DNA from: Sphingomonas ginsengisoli An et al. 2013
GTDB lineage: Bacteria > Pseudomonadota > Alphaproteobacteria > Sphingomonadales > Sphingomonadaceae
Length of the DNA: 64,000 bases
Reading direction: 5' to 3'
Assembly: GCF_009363895.1 (NCBI RefSeq)
Contig: NZ_CP045434.1
Coordinates: 1,550,001 to 1,614,000 of the forward strand
In this document: piece by piece, positions 10,241 through 18,862 of the stretch
Layout: every line of letters begins with the position of its first letter
Position numbering within the stretch: the stretch's first letter is position 1
The notes under the pieces: generated by a model
Database searches by the model: none
What the model saw: the letters and a program-made list of their open reading frames with translations, nothing else
What the model was told of the DNA's origin: nothing
Position numbers and translations under genes: made by a program

Positions 10241-10987
10241 TTACTGGTTGCCGCGCGACGCTTCCGCCGACGCCGTCCCGTTGGCCGAGCCGTGCGCCGA
10301 CGCATGACCCGAACCGTTCGCCGAGGCGCTGGCCGAGCCCTGGCCCGGACCACTGCCCGAACCGCTCAGCGAGGTCCCGCGCAGGCCGCCGATCAGCCCG
10401 GTCGCCCGGCCCTGGCCCGCGGCCTCGGCCTGACCGGCAGCCTGCCCGGCACCGCTCGCCGCACCCTGCGCCTGGCCACGGACCTGACCTGCCGCGTTGC
10501 CGGCGGCACCCGCCGCGCCATTGGCAACGGCGCCGAGCTGGTCGGTTCCGATCCCCTGTGCGCCGACCGTGGCGCTCTTGCTTCCCGACGCGCTACCGGT
10601 GGCAGCGCCGTTGAGACCGGCCGTCTGGCCCAGCCCGCTGGCGCTGGTCGCCGCATCGGCGGCCGAGGTGACGGTGCCGGCGAGTCCGAGGCTCCCGCTC
10701 GCCGACCCGCTGCGGGTGTCGACCGAGCGGCTGCCGCTGGCGCTGGCGGCGCCATCGACGCTGCCGGTGACGCTGTTGGTGACCGAGCCGGTGACCCCGT
10801 TCAGAGTCCCGGTGAGGTTGCCGGTGCCGCCGAGCACGCCACCAAGGCTGCCGCCGACCGACCCCGAGCCATTCAGCGCGCCGTTGACGACGCCGCCGAC
10901 GGCTCCGCCGGCGTTGCCGAGCAACTGCGCTTCGGCGGGAGCGGCGGTCGCCAGCAGGGCAGCCGAGAGGAGGAACATGGTCTTCAT
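10241..10987 (-). CDS. Secreted Ser/Gly/Ala-rich low-complexity protein
   Basis: A 248-residue protein with a clear signal peptide (MKTMFLLSAALLATAAPAEA). The mature part is almost entirely Ser, Gly, Ala, Asn and Thr in short degenerate repeats such as GSASGS, GNAAGQ and ASANGSGHASAHGS. It has no Cys and few charged residues. No family is recognised. The composition suggests a secreted or envelope-attached disordered protein. It follows the subtilase gene on the same strand, 91 bp downstream, with its own AGGGAGAATATCC ribosome-binding region. It may be a protease substrate or an adhesive surface component, which is inference only. Confidence 0.7.
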   Translation of the reverse strand: MKTMFLLSAALLATAAPAEAQLLGNAGGAVGGVVNGALNGSGSVGGSLGGVLGGTGNLTGTLNGVTGSVTNSVTGSVDGAASASGSRSVDTRSGSASGSLGLAGTVTSAADAATSASGLGQTAGLNGAATGSASGSKSATVGAQGIGTDQLGAVANGAAGAAGNAAGQVRGQAQGAASGAGQAAGQAEAAGQGRATGLIGGLRGTSLSGSGSGPGQGSASASANGSGHASAHGSANGTASAEASRGNQ

Positions 10988-11078
10988 GGATATTCTCCCT
11001 TGATGTCTTGCACCCGGCGCTCACCGGGTCTGCTCAAGGGGAACGACGGCGCTTGGGCGCTTCATCCCGGACGCGAAA

Positions 11079-12410
11079 TTATTTTGCGCCGACGGCCTGC
11101 GGATCGGTCCGGCAGGACCGGCAGACGATGCCGCGGCCGACCTTGCCCTTGCCGGGCATGGCTTCCCCGACGAGCGCGGCGGCGCTGCCCCGCAAGGCCA
11201 GGCGCGCGGCCACGAGGGGGACGGCAAAGCTGGTGCCGCGAACGCGCGCATAGCCTTGTCCCGGCAAGGCGGCGGCCATGTCGGCCCCGGGGGCCGCGAA
11301 ATCGAGCTTGCTCGCGCGGCCGGCCTCGGGGAGCGCACGGTCATGCGCGTCCACGGCGGTGACCGCGACCACCCCCGGATAGGCGGCCGGATATTGCACG
11401 GGGGCCGCCGGACCGTCGTTGCCGACAGCCGCCACCACCCTGATCCCGCGCGTGCTGAGCGCCTGCATCGCCTGGGCGAGCAGCAGATTGGGCGGCCCCG
11501 CCAGGCTGATGCTGATCACCGCCGGATGCTGTGCCGCCGCCCAGCCGAGCGCGCGCACGATCGTGCTTGCCGACCCTGCCGCGCGGCTTCCGCCGAAGAC
11601 GTCGCCGACGAACAGGCGGGCGCCGCGCGCCGCGCCGCGAAAGGGGCCCTGGTCACCGACCAGCAGCGAGGCGACCGCCGTGCCGTGGCCCGTCGCCTTG
11701 GCCGGTCCCGCGAAGGCGCGCTGGGTGACGCTGGCCCCCGCGAGGCTCGGGTGCGAGGCGACGCCGCCATCGATCATCGCGATGGCCGGGCCGCTCCCAC
11801 CGCCTTGCATCGCAATCGCACCCGCGACGGGCAACAGCGCCCCGCCGGCGGGCTCGTAGACGTGGTCGTAATCGAGCGCGAGGTCGGGCACGGCGCGATG
11901 CAGCGCACGATAGGCCGCGACCGCGCTCAGCCTGGCCGGGACGGCCAGACGAACGACGCTCAGGCCCAATTCACCCGCTTCGGCCACCGCGCCGAGCGGT
12001 CGGAAGCCGAGCCGGGTCGCGGCCGAGAGCGCAGCTGGGCTCGCACTGACGGCGAGAAGGACACCGCGCCGCACCGGCTGGTGGTGGTCATCGCTCTCGA
12101 GTTCGCCGCGATAATCGGCGAGCAATTGCCTGAGGCGTAATCCGCGGAGCTCAAGCAGGCTGGCCGCCGGAAGATCGGCCACCGCCAGTGGCACGCCGAG
12201 GCTGTCGAGCGTCGGTTGCACCACCTGGCGTCGCTCCCGCTCGCTCAACAACGAGCCCACGACTGGGAGCCCGGTGGCTGTCGGACCGACCGCATGGCCG
12301 AGGTTCCCGACCGGCAGGCTCGGCAGCGAAGGCAGCAATTGCGCAGTGGTGGCGGTGCCCGCAAACAATGCGGCAGTCGCCAAAGCAGCACGCACAAACG
12401 GTCTGGACAT
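11079..12410 (-). CDS. Secreted subtilisin-like (S8) serine protease
   Basis: A 443-residue protease with an N-terminal signal peptide (FVRAALATAALFAGTATTA) and a pro-region of about 180 residues. The S8 domain shows the triad in order: Asp in IAMIDGGVASHPS, His in GHGTAVASLL, Ser in RGTSFAVPLVAA. The oxyanion Asn lies in VVAAVGNDGPAAP. A short C-terminal tail has a CRSC pair. ATG 12410 is preferred over the in-frame GTG at 12413, behind AGAGGAAGAGTG. It is divergent from an ECF sigma gene and shares a palindromic control region with it. Confidence 0.93.
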   Translation of the reverse strand: MSRPFVRAALATAALFAGTATTAQLLPSLPSLPVGNLGHAVGPTATGLPVVGSLLSERERRQVVQPTLDSLGVPLAVADLPAASLLELRGLRLRQLLADYRGELESDDHHQPVRRGVLLAVSASPAALSAATRLGFRPLGAVAEAGELGLSVVRLAVPARLSAVAAYRALHRAVPDLALDYDHVYEPAGGALLPVAGAIAMQGGGSGPAIAMIDGGVASHPSLAGASVTQRAFAGPAKATGHGTAVASLLVGDQGPFRGAARGARLFVGDVFGGSRAAGSASTIVRALGWAAAQHPAVISISLAGPPNLLLAQAMQALSTRGIRVVAAVGNDGPAAPVQYPAAYPGVVAVTAVDAHDRALPEAGRASKLDFAAPGADMAAALPGQGYARVRGTSFAVPLVAARLALRGSAAALVGEAMPGKGKVGRGIVCRSCRTDPQAVGAK

Positions 12411-12440
12411 CACTCTTCCTCTTAATCAGCAACGGTTAGG

Positions 12441-12470
12441 GATGAAACGAGCAGCGGTCGTCGTTTCATC
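12441..12470. promoter_or_regulatory. Perfect 10-bp inverted repeat between subtilase and sigma factor
   Basis: GATGAAACGA (12441-12450) and TCGTTTCATC (12461-12470) are perfect inverted repeats with a 10-bp spacer. Their centres are 20 bp apart, about two helical turns, so both half-sites face the same side of the DNA. The site lies 31 bp before the subtilase start and 14 bp before the sigma start. It could be an operator or a pair of symmetric promoter elements. Confidence 0.55.
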
Positions 12471-12483
12471 CGCATGAGGACAC

Positions 12484-12993
12484 ATGACCAGTTCGGGGGA
12501 GGCCACATTCGAGGCGCAGGTTGCGCAGCTGCTGCCACGGCTGCGCCGCTTCGCCTTCGCCCTGACGCGTCATCCGGCGGATGGCGACGATCTCGCGGCG
12601 ATGGCGATCGAACGAGCGCTGCGGGCCCGTACCCAGTGGCAGCCGGGCACGCGGCTCGACAGCTGGCTGTTCCGGATCACGCGCAACGTGTGGATCGACG
12701 AGATTCGCAGCCGCCAACGCAAGGCGCGCCAGGAAGCCCCGCCCGACGCCGCCAACGACGTCGGGGTGGACCCGCGGCCCGGCCTCGAAGCGGCGCTCGA
12801 TCTGCAGCGGGTCATGGCCGCGATGGGCCGCCTGCCCGACGAGCAACGCGAAGTGGTCGCGCTGATCCTGGTGGAAGGGTTCGGCTATCGCGAAACCGCC
12901 GAGCTGCTCGACCTGCCGATCGGCACCGTGTCGAGCAGATTGGTGCGCGGGCGCACCGCGCTGCTCGAACTGCTCGGGGAAGGTAAGGCGTGA
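12484..12993 (+). CDS. ECF-type RNA polymerase sigma factor
   Basis: A 169-residue sigma-70-family factor. Region 2 is at about residues 10-80 (LLPRLRRFAFALTRHPADGDDL in part, then WLFRITRNVWIDEIRSR). Region 4 is at about 110-165 (LPDEQREVVALILVEGFGYRET, shown to length, then LPIGTVSSRLVRGR). Region 3 is absent, as in ECF factors. GAGGA before ATG 12484 is a good ribosome-binding site. The downstream gene overlaps it in a TGATG junction and encodes the likely anti-sigma factor. The palindrome upstream suggests control together with the divergent protease. Confidence 0.93.
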   Translation: MTSSGEATFEAQVAQLLPRLRRFAFALTRHPADGDDLAAMAIERALRARTQWQPGTRLDSWLFRITRNVWIDEIRSRQRKARQEAPPDAANDVGVDPRPGLEAALDLQRVMAAMGRLPDEQREVVALILVEGFGYRETAELLDLPIGTVSSRLVRGRTALLELLGEGKA

Positions 12994-13688
12994 TGAACGA
13001 CGAGACCGAATTCTTCGCCTGGCTCGACGGTGAGCTTGCCCCCGCCGACGCGGCACGCGTCGCGGCGCGGGTGGCCGCCGACCCAGCGCTGCAGGCGCAG
13101 GCCGACGCGCATCGCGCGTTGACCGCGCAGGTTCGCAATGCCTTCGCTCCGGTCGCCGAAGCGCCGCTTCCCCCGCAACTGCTGGCCGCGCTAAACCCGA
13201 ACGTCAGCGACCTTGCCGCGGTGCGCGAGCAGCGCCAGCGCCCGCGCTGGTTGGGAACGGCGACAGCGATGGCCGCTTCGTTGACGCTGGGATTGCTGGT
13301 CGGCGGGCGCCTGATCGCCCCCGCCGCCGGCCCCATCGCGACCGATCATGGGCAGATCGTCGCGGCCGGCGCGCTGGCCGACGGCTTGTCGCAGAAGCTC
13401 GCCAGCGCCGACCTTCATGACGGCGTGCAGCCGGTCCTCACCTTCCGCGACAAGGCTGGCGCCTTGTGCCGCACCTTCCGTGACGCCGGCCACGACGGCC
13501 TCGCCTGCCGCGACGGCGACCGCTGGCGGGTCGACGCGCTGCTCCGCGGGGGCGGCGAGGACAAGGGCGGCGACTATCGCATGGCGTCGGGCGGCAATCC
13601 GCAATTGATGGATATGGTGAGCGAGCGGATGGCGGGTGAGCCGCTGGACGCCGCCGGCGAACGCGAAGCATTGGCCAAGCTGCGCTAG
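12993..13688 (+). CDS. Anti-sigma factor, single-pass membrane protein
   Basis: A 231-residue protein. Its N-terminus (TEFFAWLDGELAPADAARVAAR, read in part) resembles the anti-sigma domain of ChrR/RskA-like regulators without the zinc Cys motif. One transmembrane segment is at about residues 90-112 (GTATAMAASLTLGLLVGG). The C-terminal part is periplasmic, with conserved-looking FRDKAGALCRTFRD. ATG 12993 overlaps the sigma stop by one base, so translation is coupled. It probably holds the sigma factor at the membrane until an envelope signal arrives. The nearby secreted protease is a possible signal or target. Confidence 0.82.
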   Translation: MNDETEFFAWLDGELAPADAARVAARVAADPALQAQADAHRALTAQVRNAFAPVAEAPLPPQLLAALNPNVSDLAAVREQRQRPRWLGTATAMAASLTLGLLVGGRLIAPAAGPIATDHGQIVAAGALADGLSQKLASADLHDGVQPVLTFRDKAGALCRTFRDAGHDGLACRDGDRWRVDALLRGGGEDKGGDYRMASGGNPQLMDMVSERMAGEPLDAAGEREALAKLR

Positions 13689-13699
13689 GTCGACCGACC

Positions 13700-14272
13700 T
13701 CAATCCATGTGCTTGAGGCCGAGCCGCAAATAGTCCCAGCCGGTGATCAGCGTCAGGAGCGCGGCCGCCCACAAGCTGAACAGGCCGACCGTGTGCACCC
13801 ACGGCGCATGCGGCACGCCCCCGGCGAGGATCAGCGCGCCCAAGGCGACGAGCTGGAAGGTGGTCTTCCACTTGGCGAGCTGGCTGACCGGGACCGAGAC
13901 GTGGAGCGGGGCGAGGAACTCGCGCAGGCCCGAGACGATGATCTCGCGCAGCAGGATGGTCAGCGCGGGGAGGATGTGGATGCCGGCAATCAGCGGCTCG
14001 TCGCTGACGTGGCGGGTCGAGATCAGCATCACGATTACCGCCGCGATCATGATCTTGTCGGCGATCGGATCGAGGAACTGGCCGAGCCGGCTGATCTGCC
14101 CGTTGGCGCGGGCGAGGTAGCCGTCGAAATAGTCGGTGATGCCGACGATGCAGTAGAGCACGAAGGTGATGAGATAATCGACCGGCTCTGGCCGCCACAG
14201 CAGGAATACGAGGATCGGCACCGCCAGGATGCGCGACAGCGTCAGCAGGTTGGGCAGCGAGAGCACGGGCAC
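13700..14272 (-). CDS. pgsA: CDP-diacylglycerol-glycerol-3-phosphate 3-phosphatidyltransferase
   Basis: An integral inner-membrane enzyme that makes phosphatidylglycerol phosphate from CDP-diacylglycerol and glycerol 3-phosphate. The 190-residue product has the CDP-alcohol phosphotransferase signature DG-x2-AR-x8-G-x3-D-x3-D in DYFDGYLARANGQ followed by GQFLDPIADK. It has about five hydrophobic helices. It begins MPVLSLPNLLTLSRI, standard for PgsA. It is convergent with the anti-sigma gene and divergent from the LplT-like transporter gene. Confidence 0.95.
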   Translation of the reverse strand: MPVLSLPNLLTLSRILAVPILVFLLWRPEPVDYLITFVLYCIVGITDYFDGYLARANGQISRLGQFLDPIADKIMIAAVIVMLISTRHVSDEPLIAGIHILPALTILLREIIVSGLREFLAPLHVSVPVSQLAKWKTTFQLVALGALILAGGVPHAPWVHTVGLFSLWAAALLTLITGWDYLRLGLKHMD

Positions 14273-14361
14273 CTGTTATAGCGTTTGGCGGCACCCGCAA
14301 AGCTGGCTATGCCCGACCGCCCGGCCACCCGGCCGCGCGTTGGAGTAACCTTGCCGCCGTG

Positions 14362-15675
14362 ATGCAGAACGTCACTCATCTGCTGCGCTCGCGACGGTTC
14401 CTGCCCCTGTTCGTCACGCAGTTCTGCAACGCCTTCAACGACAACCTTTTCCGCACCGCGATGATCATGCTGGTGATCTACGGGGTCTATCGCTCGGAAG
14501 CCGAGGAGGCGACCTTCAGCGCGGTCGCCGGCGGGTTGTTCATCCTCCCCTTCTTCCTCCTGTCGGCGTTGTCGGGCCAGCTGGCCGACGCGATCGACAA
14601 GACCCGCATTGTCCGCGCCGTGAAGAGCGCCGAGATCGGGATCATGGCGGTCGGCGCGCTCGGCCTCCTCATCCACAACGTGCCGCTGATGCTGGTGGCG
14701 CTGGGCGCGATGGGGGTCCACTCGACCTTCTTCGGGCCGATCAAATATGCGATTTTGCCCCAGCACCTCGAGCCGGACGAAGTGCTCGGCGGGACCGGGC
14801 TGGTCGAGGCGGGAACCTACATCGCGATCCTCGGCGGAACGATCCTCGGCGGGCTGCTGGTCGTCGAGCGAGCGGACGGGACCTATCATGCGGGGCTGGC
14901 GGCAGTTGGCGTGCTGGTGGTGGCGGTGCTCGGGCGGATCGCGGGCCAATTCGTACCCCCTGCCCCGCCGGTCGACGGCCCCGACGACGAGGGTTTCCCC
15001 GAACGCGGGCTCGACTGGCACATATTGCGCGCCTCGGTCCGGCTGGTCCGCGCGACGATGCACATCCCGCGGCTGTTCCTAGCGATCATGGCGATCAGCT
15101 TCTTCTGGGCGATGGGGGCGGTGCTCGCCGCGCAATTCCCTCCGCTGGTGAAGAACGTGTTCGGCGGCAACCAGGGCGTGGCGACGCTGTTCCTGGCGAT
15201 CTTCTCGGTCGGGGTGGCGGTCGGATCGGTCGCGATTAACCGTCTGCTCAAGGGCGAAGTTTCGGCGCGCTATTCGCCGGCCTCGGCGCTGGTGATGGGG
15301 CTATTCGTCTTCTTCCTCTTCCTGCTCGCGCGGTCATGGCCAAGCCCAAGCGAGCATCTGGTCGGGATCAAGGGCTTCCTCGAGAACAAGCGCGCCTGGC
15401 TCGTGGTCGCCGCATTGCTCGGCGTAGCGGTGGCGGGTGGCATGTTCGTGGTCCCGCTCTACGCCTTCCTCACCACCACCGTGCCGCAGTCGGAAACCGC
15501 GCGGACGGTGGCCGCCAACAACATCGTCAATGCCGGGGCGATGGTAGCGGGGACGCTAATGTTCGTCGGGCTGACGTTCGCCGGCGTCTCGATTGCGGGG
15601 ACGCTGCTGCTGGTGTCAGCGGGGACAGTGGTTTCCGCCTGGCTCGGCTGGAAGCTCCACCGCGCCTGTCACTAA
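14362..15675 (+). CDS. MFS transporter, lysophospholipid (LplT)-like
   Basis: A 437-residue, roughly 12-helix major facilitator protein. The N-terminus RRFLPLFVTQFCNAFNDNLF matches the LplT-type opening QFxxAFNDNLF. The loop SGQLADAIDKTRIVRAVK corresponds to the MFS motif between helices 2 and 3. Members flip lysophospholipids inward for re-acylation. No acyltransferase domain is fused here, unlike in many alphaproteobacterial homologues. ATG 14362 is preferred over GTG 14359. Placement beside pgsA fits a phospholipid role. Confidence 0.85.
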   Translation: MQNVTHLLRSRRFLPLFVTQFCNAFNDNLFRTAMIMLVIYGVYRSEAEEATFSAVAGGLFILPFFLLSALSGQLADAIDKTRIVRAVKSAEIGIMAVGALGLLIHNVPLMLVALGAMGVHSTFFGPIKYAILPQHLEPDEVLGGTGLVEAGTYIAILGGTILGGLLVVERADGTYHAGLAAVGVLVVAVLGRIAGQFVPPAPPVDGPDDEGFPERGLDWHILRASVRLVRATMHIPRLFLAIMAISFFWAMGAVLAAQFPPLVKNVFGGNQGVATLFLAIFSVGVAVGSVAINRLLKGEVSARYSPASALVMGLFVFFLFLLARSWPSPSEHLVGIKGFLENKRAWLVVAALLGVAVAGGMFVVPLYAFLTTTVPQSETARTVAANNIVNAGAMVAGTLMFVGLTFAGVSIAGTLLLVSAGTVVSAWLGWKLHRACH

Positions 15676-15679
15676 GCCG

Positions 15680-15844
15680 TCAGGCGATCCAGGCCGAGAC
15701 CACCAGGAAGGCCGCCGCATAAGCCGTCAGGAACAGCTTGGCATCGGCCGAAAGGAGCGGCGCCTCAGGGCGCGGCAGGGCGAGGATGAACGCGCGACCC
15801 CGGCCGAACTGGGCGGGGGCAGCGAGACGGACGAGTGGACGCAT
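15680..15844 (-). CDS. Small protein with C-terminal membrane helix
   Basis: A 54-residue product from ATG 15844 (MRPLVRLAAPAQFGRGRAF). A basic N-terminal half is followed by a single hydrophobic segment LFLTAYAAAFLVVSAWIA at the very C-terminus, like a tail-anchored protein. An upstream ATG at 15871 would add nine residues. It is convergent with the transporter gene, 4 bp apart. The family is unnamed and the function unknown. Confidence 0.5.
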   Translation of the reverse strand: MRPLVRLAAPAQFGRGRAFILALPRPEAPLLSADAKLFLTAYAAAFLVVSAWIA

Positions 15845-16282
15845 GCAACTTCCTAACGCGGCATTTACCATTTCGGCAAATACGCGCAGCGACAGGCGCC
15901 GGCTCCCGCCGTCCCGGCGTGGGACTGAGGGATCGAATTCTTGAGAAAAGAGCGGGACCGCGGATCAAGTCCGAGGTGACGGTGGCCGTTGGTTAGCCGT
16001 GCGCCAAGCAGTCGAGCGCGAACCGATCTCTGTCCGAACTTCCCTGCTTTCGGGGTATTTACAGGGAAGATGGCATTTGTTGCGGCCGCATCATCGCGAC
16101 CCGACCGTGAAAATCGCCGGAATTCTGGGGGTCTTACTGCTTAATTCCCTAGGCCAGAAACAGGGAAAAGGCAGGGTGCGATCAGCGAATTGAATTGCGT
16201 CAAACAGCGAACAGTCGGGGGTTTAACAGGGTAGGTGCGATCGCGACGCGCCTTCGCCCGCAAACGCCCACTCGCGGCGAGG
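15845..16282. other. Gene-free junction rich in ACAGGGAA motifs
   Basis: A 438-bp stretch at the left edge of the accessory region. ACAGGGAA occurs at 16061 and at about 16160, and ACAGGGTA at about 16226. Short frames through it do not look like proteins. It may be a degenerate remnant marking an old insertion boundary. Confidence 0.4.
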
Positions 16283-17098
16283 TCACTCAGCGAAAAGTAG
16301 GACCGTCATGAAGCCGTCGCGCTGGACGAGGACCTGTTCGCGCAACGTGCGAATAGGGCGTGCCGCCGCCTTCGCAAGCCACGTCTCCGGCTCGCAAATC
16401 TGCATCAGCGAGAGCGTACCCTCCTGAAGATTGCCAGTGCTGGTGATGGAACCCCACGGTGCAGGCTCGCCGATGCTCGGTTCGATCCAGGGGAAGCCAG
16501 CGGGGCGGTAGACTTGGTCGATCAGTCCATCACCAATCACGACGAGCGCGAGAGTGGCAGCGTGGGCATCGATATAGCTGCGGGCCATGGCAGCTTTGCT
16601 GACGTTGAATGCCTCAGCCAAGCGGAGGACCTCTTGTAGGTCGGGATCAGTCGATCGAAGATTGGCACGGATGCGAGCCGAGGGCATCAGAAGCTGCGCG
16701 GCGAAGCGATTAGCTTCAGCTTCGATCCGCTTGCGCTGGTTGCTAGCCGCGACATTCCGGAACGCCATATCCGTTGTGGAGCACGTGAAACCATGATCGC
16801 CGCAGGCATGGTGATCAGGCAGCAAGAAGTGCCCAAGCTCGTGGCCGATGGAGAAGCGGCGCCGCCGCGCATTGTTTGATCGGGCCAAAAGGATCGCGCC
16901 GGTCGACTTAAGCTCGTCCATGATGATGGCGGCCTCATACGCCGCCGTGTCGGTCAATTTGATCTCGGAAATGTCCAGCTGCCTCGCCAAGTCCTCCATC
17001 GAGAAATCCAGCGAGAGGTGGGGCGCGAGTTCGTGGATGCGCTCCGCAAGCGCTTCTGGTGTATCGTAGCCGTCAAGTTCGATCCGGCTGAGCGTCAA
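16283..17098 (-). CDS. ImmA/IrrE family metallo-endopeptidase
   Basis: A 271-residue cytosolic zinc protease. The HExxH site is H86-E87-L-G-H90 in FSIGHELGHFLLPDHHA, the IrrE/ImmA signature, with EAEANRFAAQLLMPS downstream giving the third ligand region. The C-terminal 100 residues are a separate sensor-like domain. Such proteases cleave a partner XRE repressor after a stress signal. The start is TTG 17098, overlapping the stop of the upstream XRE gene in a TTGA junction, so the two are translationally coupled. Confidence 0.88.
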   Translation of the reverse strand: MTLSRIELDGYDTPEALAERIHELAPHLSLDFSMEDLARQLDISEIKLTDTAAYEAAIIMDELKSTGAILLARSNNARRRRFSIGHELGHFLLPDHHACGDHGFTCSTTDMAFRNVAASNQRKRIEAEANRFAAQLLMPSARIRANLRSTDPDLQEVLRLAEAFNVSKAAMARSYIDAHAATLALVVIGDGLIDQVYRPAGFPWIEPSIGEPAPWGSITSTGNLQEGTLSLMQICEPETWLAKAAARPIRTLREQVLVQRDGFMTVLLFAE

Positions 17099-17424
17099 CT
17101 AGCTTTTTCCCGCTGCCTTTTCAGGGTCTCCATCATCAGACGAATGGTCTCGCGATCGGTTTCGCTCAAGCTTTTGAGATCCCGGAACATGGCGACCATC
17201 TCAGCCGACTGATCCTCCGCATCCGGATTGTCGCCCATCAGGTCCGTAATGCGAACGCGGAACAGCTTTGCCAACTTCATCACCAGCTCCATCGATGGAT
17301 TGGTGGTGTTGCCTTTTTCCAAGTTGAACACGTGGGCTTTGGTCACGCCGATCGCTGTTGCGACATCCTGCAGGGACAGACCCTGCTGGCGGCGGAGATG
17401 CTGAAGCTTGCTGGCGAAGCTCAT
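17095..17424 (-). CDS. XRE-family helix-turn-helix regulator
   Basis: A 109-residue repressor. The Cro/C1-type domain is at residues 4-62: LQHLRRQQGLSLQDVATAIG, then VTKAHVFNLEKGNTTNPS. The C-terminal 45 residues are helical and probably dimerise or contact the protease. It is coupled to the ImmA/IrrE gene, the usual substrate/protease pair. It is divergent from the methyltransferase operon across 109 bp, so it is the likely repressor of that operon. Confidence 0.9.
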   Translation of the reverse strand: MSFASKLQHLRRQQGLSLQDVATAIGVTKAHVFNLEKGNTTNPSMELVMKLAKLFRVRITDLMGDNPDAEDQSAEMVAMFRDLKSLSETDRETIRLMMETLKRQREKAS

Positions 17425-17468
17425 GGATCACCCGTTCATTTGAGGATGACGGACGCATACTCTCGGGA

Positions 17469-17498
17469 TTGACGACTTGCAACCGTTCACTCTACTAT
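17469..17498 (+). promoter_or_regulatory. Candidate promoter of the methyltransferase operon
   Basis: TTGACG (17469-17474) and TACTAT (17493-17498) are separated by 18 bp, 36 bp before the GTG start. CCGTTCA occurs both near 17432 and near 17483, flanking this region, and could be half-sites for the XRE protein. Confidence 0.45.
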
Positions 17499-17533
17499 AC
17501 CGATAACGTCCATAGCGATTCGGAGGGTGACGC

Positions 17534-18862
17534 GTGAGCAAGACTGAGATCATTGAGCGGGCGATCAAGTCCCTGCGCCCGTACGAGCGTAACGCCCGGA
17601 CACATTCGAAAAAGCAGATCAAGCAAATCGCCCAATCGATTGAGCGTTTCGGGTTCACCAACCCGGTGCTCATTTCAGACCATGGCGAGATCATTGCGGG
17701 CCACGGCCGGGTCGAGGCGGCGAAGCTCCTGGGCTGGAAGGCTGTGCCGACAATTGCGCTGTCGCATTTATCGGAGACCGAGCGCCGTGCTTATGTCCTC
17801 GCTGACAACAAGCTCGCGCTCAATGCTGGCTGGGACAAGGAGATGCTCGCCATCGAGCTGCAGGCGCTGGTCGATCTGCAATTCGATATCGAGGTGACCG
17901 GCTTCAGCTTGGCCGAGGTGGACTTCGCGCTGGACGAGGCGAGCGACGCCGACCCGGACGGGAGCGAAGGACCTGAAGACGCCGTCGAGCTCGCCAGCGG
18001 TCCAGCTGTCTCGCGCCAGGGCGACATCTGGCTCTTGGGGCGCCACCGGCTGCTGTGCGGCGATGCCCGCAGCGCTGATGACTTCACGGCTTTGCTGGAC
18101 GGCAAGGCTGCTGACCTCGTTTTCACCGATCCACCCTACAACGTGAAGATCGACGGCAACGTCTGTGGGCTTGGCACCGTCAGGCACCGAGAGTTTGCGT
18201 TTGCGAGCGGCGAGATGAACCGCGCTCAATTCATTAACTTCCTGACTCAGACGCTGGGTAACGTCGCTAAGGTGATGCGCGACGGTGCGATCGCCTTTGT
18301 CTGCATGGACTGGCGTCACATGGGTGAACTGCTCGCGGCCGGCGAGGAAGCGTTCAGTGAGCTCAAGAACCTCGTGGTCTGGAACAAGTCGAACGGTGGA
18401 ATGGGCGCCTTCTACCGTTCCAAGCACGAGCTGATCTTCGTCTTCAAGCAGGGTATGGCGGAGCACACCAACAGCTTCGGGCTGGGCCAGACCGGCCGCT
18501 ATCGAACAAACGTCTGGGACTATGCCGGGATCAGTTCCATCGGAGCTGCCCGTTCCGACGAGCTTGCCATGCATCCCACGGTCAAGCCGGTCGCGATGAT
18601 CGCGGACGCTATTCGCGACTGCTCGCGCAGGGGTGAGATAGTCCTCGACGCTTTTGGTGGGTCGGGCTCCACACTGATCGCCGCAGAAAAGACCGGGCGA
18701 TCGGCGCGGCTGATCGAGTACGACCCGCTCTACTGCGACACCATCGTTCGCCGCTGGGAGCAATTCACCGGCAAGTGCGCAACGCTCGCTGGCAATGGCG
18801 ACACGTTCGAGATGTCGAGCGAGGCACGACTGGGTATCGCATTGTCGAGTGAGGCAGCGTGA
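17534..18862 (+). CDS. ParB/Srx-like domain fused to DNA N6-adenine/N4-cytosine methyltransferase
   Basis: A 442-residue fusion. Residues 10-100 form a ParB/sulfiredoxin-like domain (KSLRPYERNARTHSKKQI, then IIAGHGRVEAAKLLG). Residues 160-430 form an amino-methyltransferase with catalytic DPPYNV at 199-204 and the S-adenosylmethionine-binding motif DAFGGSGST near 374-382. This order of motifs is beta-class. It starts at GTG 17534 after GGAGG. The next gene overlaps in TGATG. Such fusions are common in prophage-like and mobile loci. No restriction endonuclease is recognised beside it. Confidence 0.9.
   Translation: MSKTEIIERAIKSLRPYERNARTHSKKQIKQIAQSIERFGFTNPVLISDHGEIIAGHGRVEAAKLLGWKAVPTIALSHLSETERRAYVLADNKLALNAGWDKEMLAIELQALVDLQFDIEVTGFSLAEVDFALDEASDADPDGSEGPEDAVELASGPAVSRQGDIWLLGRHRLLCGDARSADDFTALLDGKAADLVFTDPPYNVKIDGNVCGLGTVRHREFAFASGEMNRAQFINFLTQTLGNVAKVMRDGAIAFVCMDWRHMGELLAAGEEAFSELKNLVVWNKSNGGMGAFYRSKHELIFVFKQGMAEHTNSFGLGQTGRYRTNVWDYAGISSIGAARSDELAMHPTVKPVAMIADAIRDCSRRGEIVLDAFGGSGSTLIAAEKTGRSARLIEYDPLYCDTIVRRWEQFTGKCATLAGNGDTFEMSSEARLGIALSSEAA

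Noticed and set aside
12441..12470. Reading the palindrome as a standard ECF promoter (GGAAC, 16-17 bp, CGTT)
   Set aside because: The distance from GAAAC to CGTT is 13 bp, too short for the standard spacing; kept as an operator or atypical promoter.
13191..14300. Long minus-strand frame covering the anti-sigma gene and pgsA region
   Set aside because: pgsA is clearly encoded in another frame of the same strand with all catalytic motifs; this frame has none.
16283..17424. Classical toxin-antitoxin pair
   Set aside because: HELGH and the XRE partner identify an ImmA/IrrE protease and its repressor rather than a growth-toxin module.
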